Source: CAYVDH01 sp964450355
GTDB taxonomy: Bacteria; Bacteroidota; Bacteroidia; NS11-12g; UBA955
Assembly: GCA_964450355.1 (NCBI GenBank)
Contig: CAYVDH010000198.1
Coordinates: 1-5,997, forward strand
Length of the DNA stretch: 5,997 nucleotides
Reading direction: 5' to 3'
The notes under the pieces were generated by a model that had not been told where the DNA came from, ran no database searches, and saw only the letters and a list, made by a program, of their open reading frames with translations. Each line of letters opens with the position of its first letter. The first letter of the stretch is position 1. Of the stretch, positions 1 through 5,946 are shown piece by piece. The position numbers and the translations under genes were made by a program.

Positions 1-28
1 AAATTGACAACTAAAAAATTCAAATAAT

Positions 29-484
29 ATGAAAGCAAATGGCTCATCCATAGAAGAAATAATTTCAAACGTTCCTTCTGATCGTTCAGCTTCATTTAAA
101 CACTTGCATGAAGTAATTGTAAACAACCTCCCTAAAGGATTTGAACCCGGTATCAGTTATGGTGGTTTAGGTTATGTTGTTCCCCATTCGGTTTATCCGG
201 ATGGTTATCACTGTAAACCAATTGAACCACTGCCCTTTGCCGGAATCGCTTCGCAAAAAAACTCTATCAATTTTTACCACATGGGGCTAAATGCCGACAA
301 AGCATTATTGGATTGGTTTGTAGCAGAATATCCAAAACATTCGGCACAAAAACTCGACATGGGTAAAAGTTGCATTCGTTTTAAAAAACCGGAAAACATT
401 CCATTTGCATTGATTGGTGAATTGATGCAAAAAATGACCGTGCAGGAATGGATTGATTTATATGAACGATTGTATAAAAAGTAA
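29..484 (+). CDS. DUF1801 domain protein (YdhG / frataxin-like family)
   Basis: A 151-residue cytoplasmic protein with no signal peptide or membrane segment. I recognise the DUF1801 (YdhG-like, PF08818) fold from family features: an N-terminal helix with 'VPSDR' (residues 15-19), the glycine-rich 'SYGGLGY' segment (43-49) that corresponds to the conserved 'YGMPGY'-type strand, the 'INFYHMGL' strand (80-87), the 'LDMGKSCIRFKKPENIP' stretch (109-125), and a C-terminal helix. The length suits a complete single-domain member. In Bacillus subtilis, YdhG (Fra) has been described as a frataxin-like iron chaperone. Whether this homologue binds iron is inference; many family members have no known function. 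The ATG is preceded by an A-rich leader without Shine-Dalgarno, usual for this phylum. Its promoter probably lies left of the window. The next gene is 127 bases downstream, so co-transcription is possible but unproven. Confidence 0.88.
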   Translation: MKANGSSIEEIISNVPSDRSASFKHLHEVIVNNLPKGFEPGISYGGLGYVVPHSVYPDGYHCKPIEPLPFAGIASQKNSINFYHMGLNADKALLDWFVAEYPKHSAQKLDMGKSCIRFKKPENIPFALIGELMQKMTVQEWIDLYERLYKK

Positions 485-611
485 ACCAAATAATTGTAAA
501 CGTTTATTTTATGTAATTCATTTGGAGAGATGAGAAATAAGTCGATATTGTGAAACGTGAAAATCAGCTCTACCCTTTTACCTTGTTTTCTTTCCTAAAA
601 AAACCAAAAAC
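485..611 (+). other. Intergenic spacer with a weak promoter-like pair
   Basis: This 127-base gap separates the DUF1801 and VOC genes. No clear intrinsic terminator follows the first gene. A TTG at 494-496 followed 20 bases later by TTCATTTG (517-524, seven of eight matches to TAnnTTTG) could be a weak Bacteroidota-type promoter for the VOC gene, giving a leader of about 80 bases. The reading frame of the VOC gene is closed by a stop near 560, and no ATG, GTG or TTG start occurs in frame between that stop and 612, which supports the 612 start. The promoter assignment is a pattern match only. Confidence 0.25.
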
Positions 612-965
612 ATGCTGACAGAGATTCACCCAAAACTTCCCATGCGGGATAAAACCAAAACAATAGCTTATTATGTTGACGGTTTAGGATTCACACTATT
701 AAGCGATTATGGTGATTATCTTTTATTGACTAAAGACCAAATCGAATTGCATTTTTTTGCTTTTCCAACTTTGCTACCGGAGGAAAATTATGGCGGTGTG
801 TATATTCGGGTAAACGGCATAGAAAAATGGTATGAAAGCTTACTTCATGAAAACATTGCTATCCATCCGAATGGAGCATTAGCAGAAAAACCATGGGGAC
901 AAAAGGAGTTTTCTCTACTCGATCCGGACTTTAATTTACTAACCTTTGGAGAGACTAGTGCATAA
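612..965 (+). CDS. Bleomycin-resistance-type VOC family protein
   Basis: A 117-residue single-domain protein of the vicinal oxygen chelate (VOC)/glyoxalase superfamily, closest in pattern to bleomycin-binding proteins (Ble). The visible match covers the family's usual landmarks in order: 'PKLPMRD' (7-13) followed by a helix and 'YYVDGLGF' (20-27), as in Ble proteins' PxLPxRD...FYxxLGF; 'IELHFFAFPTL' (44-54), equivalent to the 'LMLEFFAHPGL'-type strand; a valine/arginine strand 'VYIRV' (63-67); and a terminal 'LLDPDFNLLTFGE' (102-114), the common 'LxDPDGNLLxxxE' ending. Ble proteins form domain-swapped dimers that sequester bleomycin-type glycopeptides without catalysis. Chromosomal relatives are often of unknown substrate, so actual drug resistance is not established. 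The start codon follows an A-rich leader and is the only ATG in frame. There is no signal peptide, so the protein should be cytoplasmic. Confidence 0.85.
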   Translation: MLTEIHPKLPMRDKTKTIAYYVDGLGFTLLSDYGDYLLLTKDQIELHFFAFPTLLPEENYGGVYIRVNGIEKWYESLLHENIAIHPNGALAEKPWGQKEFSLLDPDFNLLTFGETSA

Positions 966-998
966 TTGATTAATTAGGTAAGAAAAAAGCAAATAAGA

Positions 999-1029
999 TG
1001 TTTTAAATCCGCCACATTGTTTACTTTTG
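999..1029 (+). promoter_or_regulatory. Bacteroidota-type sigma promoter of the delta-60 repeat gene
   Basis: TACTTTTG at 1022-1029 matches the Bacteroidota -7 consensus TAnnTTTG exactly. It lies 25 bases before the ATG at 1055, with a T-rich TGTTTT (999-1004) about 17 bases upstream in the place of the looser -33 element. The spacing and sequence are typical of primary-sigma promoters in Flavobacterium. Transcription would begin about 1035, giving a leader of roughly 20 bases. Confidence 0.6.
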
Positions 1030-1054
1030 TGCGAATTTTTTAACAACTTTATTC

Positions 1055-3745
1055 ATGAAAAAACTATACCTATACGTATTTGCATTATGTAGTTTTCTAA
1101 CTGCTTTCAGTCAAAATGCAGGAGACTTAGATGCCAATTTCGGTAACCAAGGCATCGTCAAAACCAATTTGTGGAATGCCTCACATAATGTAAAGAGTCA
1201 TGCTGTTTTATCCGATGGCAAAACTATAGTTGCCGGAGAAATTGACAATGGATATAACCCAAAAGGTTTTGTAATGCGTTTATTAGCCAATGGAAACATA
1301 GACACTTCTTTTGGTGACCAAGGAAAAGTTGTTCACCCTTTTATCAATGGAATTAACATTGTAAAAATTCAAGCAGATGGAAAGATTTTAGTGGGAAGCT
1401 CCTACAATAATGATATTGCCATTGCCCGATATTTAGCCAATGGGACCTTGGATACCGGATTTGCTTTTGACGGAACATATTATAATACTTCCGCTGTTGG
1501 GGATTCTTTTCCATCCCATGAAGTGATAGATATGGAAATTCAAGCTGACAATAAAATTGTTGGTCTAACTACTTCATTTGTAGCAAATGCTAATAAATTC
1601 AGATTGTTTCGATTGAACGCCAATGGTATATTGGACACCACTTTGAATGTGAATGATAATTTCGGAACCACTGATTTTCCTATTGCTTTGAGCATTCAAT
1701 CCGATGGAAAGTTTATTGTAAACGGTTATTATTACAATAGTTCTACACCTACCCTATTTATTGCTCGTTATACCACAAACGGATTGGCGGACACTAGTTT
1801 TAACACCACCGGAAGAAGAGCTTTTTCTATTAGCAACACAACAGCAGTAAATGTAACCGATTTGTTGCTTCAAGCTGATGGAAAAATACTAATGAGTGGT
1901 AAGTACTTTTCAAATGGTACTTCCTTGTTTGTATTGCGAATGAATAGTAATGGTACATTTGACACAACTTTTAGTGGAGATGGTTTTCAAGGAGCCACTA
2001 TCAATGTACAATTTGGAAGTAAAGGTAGTATAGCCTTGCAATCCGACGGTAAAATCATCCAAATGGATTCTTTTTACAACGGCACAACGGAGAATGAAGA
2101 TATGCTGTTGGTACGTTACACCGCAAACGGTGACTTAGACAATACATTTTTTAATGGTGGTTCAGGTTTTACTTTATCGTTCAATGCCTTGAATGACAGG
2201 GTAAGCTTTATGAGTATTACCAACAACAAACTATTCATCTCAGGAAATTCAGAAACATCAATTGTTGAAAATAATTTGGTATTTGGTCGTTATAATCTTA
2301 ATACGTTTACAGCAGATACAACTTTTGGCACCAATGGATTTAAGCAACAAAGCCTTAGTCACCCCACATATGAGGAAGTGATTAAATCGGTTGTTCAGTC
2401 GGATAACAAAACCGTCGTACTTACAAAAGTATATATCAATAATTTGTTTTTTAATGGGTTGCAACGATTTAATGAAAACGGAACATTGGATACTACCTTT
2501 GGTTCTAATGGAAAAGTAGCCTTAGGTTTCTTTTTCACTGAATTTGAAGGGTTAGCTGTTGATAATGCCAGTAATATCCTAATAAGTGGTTATCAATCGT
2601 TAGGAAGTGGTGTCATCGTAAGAATCACACCAGCCGGTGCGTTAGACACCACCTTTGGGAATCAAGGTATAACCTATTTAGAAGAATCATTGGATTTTAT
2701 TCCGCGAATGCATGCAATAGCCATTCAGTCAAACAATAAAATTGTGATTGGTGGTGGTAACAGTGTAATTGGAATAATTGATTATCTTTTGGTTCGATTA
2801 AATGCCAACGGAACAATTGATACTACTTTTGGAGATAACGGAATCAGCATGGTAGGGTTAACTAATGTTTCTGAAATCATTTATGATATTGAAGTGTTGA
2901 GTGACGGAAAAATAGTAGCAATAGGGAGAACTAATGAAAACTTTGCTAATGAATATCAAGCTGTTGTTTTAAAGTTTAATTCAGTTGGTTTGTTAGACCC
3001 TACCTTTAACGGAACAGGAAAATATTTTACCGAACGAGCCGTAGATTTTTTCATGAAAGGAGATATTGAAGTACAAACTAACGGAAAAATACTCACCACT
3101 TTTGAAGCATTGTCTGATGATTTCATTTTGTATCGATTAAATGCTAATGGTACATTAGATACTACTTTTGGTTCCGGGGGCTATACCAGTACATTTATCA
3201 ATGGAAATGACTTTTCCACACAATTACATTATAATCCGGTAAATCAAAATATTACTTTGGTTGGTACAACAGTTGAAAATGAAATCGGAAAATTTGCCTT
3301 AACGCGATACAATACAAATGGTATTTTAGATTCCACATTTGGTGGTAACGGAGTAGTAATTACTGATATTGGCTCTACTTCACAAGTTGTTTCAGCTGCT
3401 GCAACGAACAACGGTAAATTGGTAGTAAGCGGATGGTTATATAATCAAGTTACTGATGATTATGACCAAGTATTTGCTAAATATTATTTAGAAGAAGCGT
3501 TGAGTATTTCAACACCGGAAGATAATTTACTTGCTGTTTATCCAAGTCCTGCAAAAGATATCTTGTATTTCAAATTACCTGAACAGACAACTGTAAAAAC
3601 ATATACTCTTACTGATATTTGTGGAAAGCTTATTGAAACAGGGAACGTTTCGATTCAAAACGGGATTAATGTATCCAAATTATCCAGTGGAATATACCTT
3701 ATTCAATTAGATAGTTACACTCCCTTACGCTTTATAAAAGAATAA
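1055..3745 (+). CDS. T9SS-exported delta-60 repeat (DUF5122) beta-propeller protein
   Basis: An 896-residue secreted protein. Residues 1-20 form a Sec signal peptide: MKK, a hydrophobic core, then 'TAFSQ' with cleavage likely after Q20. Residues 24-811 hold 14 delta-60 motifs of the form 'xLDTTFGxxG', starting at residues 24, 81, 131, 192, 244, 301, 360, 419, 477, 529, 587, 646, 700 and 757 (spacing 50-61). Most are followed about 20-30 residues later by an 'IQSDGKIxVxG'-type strand and then 'xxRLNANG', as in the DUF5122 beta-propeller family. Residues 824-896 are a T9SS type A sorting domain: 'VYPSPAKD' (828-835), 'YTLTDICGKLI' (850-860), 'SKLSSGIYLIQL' (874-885) and the terminal 'RFIKE'. 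The protein should cross the inner membrane by Sec and the outer membrane by T9SS, then be anchored at or released from the surface. Its ligand is unknown. It stands alone, with its own promoter and terminator. No catalytic motif was recognised. Confidence 0.93.
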   Translation: MKKLYLYVFALCSFLTAFSQNAGDLDANFGNQGIVKTNLWNASHNVKSHAVLSDGKTIVAGEIDNGYNPKGFVMRLLANGNIDTSFGDQGKVVHPFINGINIVKIQADGKILVGSSYNNDIAIARYLANGTLDTGFAFDGTYYNTSAVGDSFPSHEVIDMEIQADNKIVGLTTSFVANANKFRLFRLNANGILDTTLNVNDNFGTTDFPIALSIQSDGKFIVNGYYYNSSTPTLFIARYTTNGLADTSFNTTGRRAFSISNTTAVNVTDLLLQADGKILMSGKYFSNGTSLFVLRMNSNGTFDTTFSGDGFQGATINVQFGSKGSIALQSDGKIIQMDSFYNGTTENEDMLLVRYTANGDLDNTFFNGGSGFTLSFNALNDRVSFMSITNNKLFISGNSETSIVENNLVFGRYNLNTFTADTTFGTNGFKQQSLSHPTYEEVIKSVVQSDNKTVVLTKVYINNLFFNGLQRFNENGTLDTTFGSNGKVALGFFFTEFEGLAVDNASNILISGYQSLGSGVIVRITPAGALDTTFGNQGITYLEESLDFIPRMHAIAIQSNNKIVIGGGNSVIGIIDYLLVRLNANGTIDTTFGDNGISMVGLTNVSEIIYDIEVLSDGKIVAIGRTNENFANEYQAVVLKFNSVGLLDPTFNGTGKYFTERAVDFFMKGDIEVQTNGKILTTFEALSDDFILYRLNANGTLDTTFGSGGYTSTFINGNDFSTQLHYNPVNQNITLVGTTVENEIGKFALTRYNTNGILDSTFGGNGVVITDIGSTSQVVSAAATNNGKLVVSGWLYNQVTDDYDQVFAKYYLEEALSISTPEDNLLAVYPSPAKDILYFKLPEQTTVKTYTLTDICGKLIETGNVSIQNGINVSKLSSGIYLIQLDSYTPLRFIKE
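1124..3487 (+). repeat. Fourteen tandem coding repeats (delta-60 motifs)
   Basis: This in-gene array encodes 14 units of about 56 residues. Conservation is concentrated in the 'NGTLDTTFG' segment, and even its DNA is similar between distant units: 2477-2503, 2807-2833 and 3146-3172 differ at only a few positions, mostly third-codon changes. Units 3, 4, 5, 7 and 12 are divergent (for example 'LDTGFAFDG', 'LDTTLNVND', 'LDNTFFNGG', 'LDPTFNGTG'). The rest of each unit has diverged strongly, so the array looks old rather than recently expanded. Confidence 0.85.
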
Positions 3746-3756
3746 CAACTTCAATC

Positions 3757-3802
3757 AAAAAAAAAAAAAAACGGCTTCAAAAACAGAAGCCATTTTTTTT
3801 TT
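3757..3802. terminator. Bidirectional intrinsic terminator between convergent genes
   Basis: GGCTTC (3773-3778) and GAAGCC (3786-3791) form a perfect six-base-pair stem with a seven-base loop. It is flanked by 15 A on the left (3757-3771) and 10 T on the right (3793-3802), so it ends in a U-tract whichever strand is transcribed. It lies 11 bases after the plus-strand stop (3745) and just beyond the minus-strand stop (3813), so it can serve both converging genes. Confidence 0.88.
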
Positions 3803-3812
3803 GAGGTATATC

Positions 3813-4904
3813 TTAATTTGATTTTATTTCAAATAACTGTTTGTTGAAACCATCTTCAAAAATTGTTTTGATTTCATTTTCTTTGATTCTCAAGTGTATC
3901 TGTTTAAGGTTTATATTTTTACTTTTAATATCCATTTTTTCTGAAACGGAATACATATTTGATACCTTACCACTTATAGTAGTTTGGGTTTTAAAATACA
4001 TACGAAGCTCTTTGTTTTTAAAATCAAGTTGTACCAAAATTTGTGTAATAGGAATAGCATTGTTGTCTAATTCCGTTTTAAATTCATTTTCCGGAATGGT
4101 AAGAAAAGCCGATTGGTTTGTATTTATGTAAATATTTTGGGTTAACGCTTCATCAACTCTATTTAGACTTTCCACACCAAATATTTTTTTTATCATGCCA
4201 TATGTGATGTCCGGCTTTGACTTATTTTGCATAAATGTAACGAAGAGCAAATTGGGTAACTCCTCATCTACTTCATTTGAGATAGCATTTACAAGAGCTT
4301 CTATTTTATCACTACTTGAAAGTTCTTCATCCTCTGGGATAATATCCTCAATTTTCAGTTTTTTCAGGGCTTTATTTTTTTCTTTTAATCGTTTCAACAA
4401 AGTTCCATACCGTTTTTCAAAAGGTTGATCATTCAAACCATTTATTAAAATTTGATTAACCAATTCATTTGTATTATTATCATTTTGAGCAAATGCTATT
4501 TTAAAATAAGACGCCGGTGAAAACAGTGATGGATTATAAATAAAATTTGGAAAATAATGGTAATATTCAAAAGCATAATCCACATAAAAAGTATGTTCGT
4601 TTACAGGCTTTTTGGTTTTGTAGTCAACAAAAAAAAGTTTGTATCTGTCATTTGTAAATGGCAATGTAAAAGAAAGGTTTTTATCTTCTTTTACAGTAAA
4701 TTGATAATTAGCATCATGAGGTGAGTTTAATCCGGCAATAAGATTATAAATAAGTCTATCATCAGTTGTTAATCGGATAAACTCTCTTGCTTTTTTCATA
4801 TCTGCAGGAAAATTATCTTCAATTCTATAAAGAGAAGAAAGTTTATTTTGGGAATTGCCTGAAAAGCAAAAAAGAGAAATAAATAGAAGTAATGTATTTT
4901 TCAT
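3813..4904 (-). CDS. Exported protein of unknown function
   Basis: A 363-residue protein I do not recognise. Residues 1-19 look like a Sec signal peptide: MKN, a hydrophobic stretch LLLFISLFCF, then 'SGNSQ' with probable cleavage after Q19. There is no lipobox, no further membrane span and no T9SS sorting domain, so a periplasmic or outer-membrane-associated location is inferred. The first half is rich in aromatic residues (for example 'YAFEYYHYFPNFIY', 110-123). Residues 162-217 are highly charged and predicted helical ('KRLKEKNKALKKLK', then acidic 'EDEE' and 'NEVDEE'). The C-terminal part (about 285-345) alternates hydrophobic and polar residues as beta strands do ('ILVQLDF', 'ELRMYF'). 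No catalytic or metal-binding motif stands out. The ATG at 4904 begins the signal peptide, which supports this start. It converges on the delta-60 gene and shares its terminator. Confidence 0.85.
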   Translation of the reverse strand: MKNTLLLFISLFCFSGNSQNKLSSLYRIEDNFPADMKKAREFIRLTTDDRLIYNLIAGLNSPHDANYQFTVKEDKNLSFTLPFTNDRYKLFFVDYKTKKPVNEHTFYVDYAFEYYHYFPNFIYNPSLFSPASYFKIAFAQNDNNTNELVNQILINGLNDQPFEKRYGTLLKRLKEKNKALKKLKIEDIIPEDEELSSSDKIEALVNAISNEVDEELPNLLFVTFMQNKSKPDITYGMIKKIFGVESLNRVDEALTQNIYINTNQSAFLTIPENEFKTELDNNAIPITQILVQLDFKNKELRMYFKTQTTISGKVSNMYSVSEKMDIKSKNINLKQIHLRIKENEIKTIFEDGFNKQLFEIKSN

Positions 4905-4922
4905 TTTATTTTTTTTAGCCTG

Positions 4923-4930
4923 TAAAAGTA
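4923..4930 (-). promoter_or_regulatory. Possible -7 promoter box of the unknown exported protein gene
   Basis: Read on the minus strand this is TACTTTTA, seven of eight matches to the Bacteroidota TAnnTTTG box, 18 bases before the ATG at 4904. It resembles the perfect box upstream of the delta-60 gene (GTTTACTTTT in both). I see no good TTTG -33 element at the expected distance, so this is tentative. Confidence 0.35.
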
Positions 4931-5038
4931 AACGATTTCGCTTAGATTATCCGTTTCATCTGTATTAGTTTATTTTATGGAATATATAAGGAAAAGGATT
5001 CTTTTAAACATCATTATTCTAAATAGAAACGAGTATTT

Positions 5039-5074
5039 AAAAAAATCCGGTTATAATGTAATATAACCGGATTT
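5039..5074 (-). terminator. Strong intrinsic terminator of the lipoprotein gene
   Basis: A perfect 13-base-pair inverted repeat (5043-5055 with 5062-5074), with a GC core CCGG/CCGG and a six-base loop, begins nine bases past the stop codon of the minus-strand gene at 5084. On the minus strand the stem runs into a seven-base U-tract (complement of 5039-5045), the classical Rho-independent layout. It isolates this gene from the minus-strand gene further downstream. Confidence 0.9.
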
Positions 5075-5083
5075 ACAAATCGT

Positions 5084-5710
5084 TTAGGTTCCGGGATTAA
5101 ATGGCAAAGCTGATTTATGCACGATGATTCTCAATTTACCATCTTTTCCTTTTTTGAACACCCACGTTTTGTCAACCATAACTTCGTTACCGTCTTTATC
5201 AGTTACCCATACATTTCCCATTGTAATGGCAACAGAACCATAGATTTGAATCCCTTGGTTTTTGTCTCCTGCATTATCGTATCGGGCTTTTACCCAAGGT
5301 TTCAATGCAAAACCTTTGTCATTTGGATAATCAGGATCACCACCAACAAAATAAGCTAACGCACCTTTTTTATCATTTCGAAATGTTTGGTCGCCAAAGG
5401 CTAAAGTAGGTTTAAAGAACACTTTACCATAGTCATAATTATAAGCCTCAGATAAAACTTGTTCGGCATAACCTTTATAATCACCACCCTCATCTTTTAA
5501 TTTTCCAATTTTAACCAAGGCATCACACCACGCTTGTTGAGCGGCATTGACTTCATCATATGTGATGATGGTTTGTGCTCCTTCTTCTACATAAACTAAG
5601 CCTAGTTCATCAATTACTTTTTGTACTTGACTGTTTGTAGAAGATGCTGTATTGGCTTCTTGAGCCGGTTTGTCTTGTTTGCATGCTGTAAAAAATAAAC
5701 TTAATGCCAT
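5084..5710 (-). CDS. Putative lipoprotein with NTF2/SnoaL-like C-terminal part
   Basis: At least 208 residues. The N-terminus shows a lipobox-like 'FFTAC' with the probable lipidated cysteine at residue 10, followed by a polar linker (11-28). Starting at the ATG at 5710 leaves a signal peptide with no positive charge. The frame stays open upstream to 5752 and encodes LKKYLIKTLFLITC, so the natural start is probably the ATA codon at 5737-5735 (see findings). The mature part has a helix 'NAAQQAWCDALVKIG' (55-69), 'FKPTLAFGDQTFR' (99-111), 'GALAYFVGGD' (116-125), 'GFALKPW' (133-139) and a final strand set 'ITMGNVWVTDKDG...VDKTWVFKKGKDGKLRIIVHKSALPF' (162-204). This ending resembles NTF2-like/SnoaL or CaMKII-association-type domains. 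From memory, similar proteins are sometimes named phosphoribosyl-AMP cyclohydrolase, but no HisI zinc motif is present. It probably sits in the envelope; function unknown. Confidence 0.82.
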   Translation of the reverse strand: MALSLFFTACKQDKPAQEANTASSTNSQVQKVIDELGLVYVEEGAQTIITYDEVNAAQQAWCDALVKIGKLKDEGGDYKGYAEQVLSEAYNYDYGKVFFKPTLAFGDQTFRNDKKGALAYFVGGDPDYPNDKGFALKPWVKARYDNAGDKNQGIQIYGSVAITMGNVWVTDKDGNEVMVDKTWVFKKGKDGKLRIIVHKSALPFNPGT

Positions 5711-5923
5711 GCATGTAATTAAAAATAGTGTTTTTATGAGATATTTTTTTAATTAATAATTTAAAATTCTAAATAATTGCAAAAAAATATAATAGTTGTA
5801 ATAAATAATTACCTGTAAATGGGAATGTTCATCTAAATCTAAATCTGTTAATTGCAATGCAGCAATTTTTCTCAATACTCCAGTACTAAGTAATAAACAT
5901 TTAAATTAATTAAGTTTAACCGG
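5711..5923. other. AT-rich non-coding upstream region
   Basis: No supported gene lies here apart from the likely N-terminal extension of the lipoprotein (5711-5737). The stretch 5741-5815 is almost pure A/T and should contain the lipoprotein promoter, but no convincing TAnnTTTG box was found. A small inverted repeat AATTGC/GCAATT (5850-5855 with 5862-5867) followed by five T is present but weak. On the minus strand 5755-5907 is open in one frame without an ATG; part of it reads plausibly (VLRKIAALQLTDLDLDEHSH, 5878-5819) and could be a gene remnant, but this is not strong enough to call. Confidence 0.4.
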
Positions 5924-5946
5924 TTAAAGTCTAACCGTTAGACTTT
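5915..5946. repeat. Two abutting perfect inverted repeats (operator-like or terminator-like)
   Basis: TTTAACCGGTTAAA (5915-5928) is a perfect 14-base palindrome. It shares its last three bases with a second inverted repeat, AAAGTCTAAC and GTTAGACTTT (5926-5935 and 5937-5946) around a single central base. Both dyads are built on TAAC/GTTA half-sites, and their TAACCG units start 15 bases apart (5917 and 5932). This suits a tandem protein-binding site. The right-hand dyad followed by TTTT could instead act as a weak terminator hairpin. Confidence 0.5.

Noticed and set aside
1..28. TTGACA at 4-9 as a -35 promoter element for the first gene
   Set aside because: Bacteroidota primary sigma does not use the TTGACA/TATAAT pattern, and the site is too close to the ATG at 29 to leave room for a start site.
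274..489. 71-codon minus-strand open frame opposite the DUF1801 gene
   Set aside because: It lies almost wholly antisense to a well-conserved gene, and its translation has no recognisable feature; a shadow frame.
2258..2464. 68-codon minus-strand open frame inside the delta-60 repeat gene
   Set aside because: Antisense to the repeat-coding region, which has an uninterrupted and conserved reading frame; no promoter or family match.
3841..4428. Two plus-strand open frames (3841-4131 and 4195-4428) opposite the unknown exported protein
   Set aside because: They are mirror frames of the minus-strand gene, rich in Ser/Phe/Leu as expected from the complement of Lys/Glu/Asn-rich coding DNA. The minus-strand frame has a signal peptide and full length.
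4992..5005. AAAAG/CTTTT inverted repeat
   Set aside because: A five-base AT-rich stem is expected by chance in DNA of this composition.
5117..5359. 80-codon plus-strand open frame opposite the lipoprotein gene
   Set aside because: Antisense to conserved family motifs on the minus strand; no independent support.
5850..5870. AATTGC/GCAATT hairpin followed by five T as a terminator
   Set aside because: The stem has only six mostly A/T pairs and no gene ends just upstream on the plus strand.
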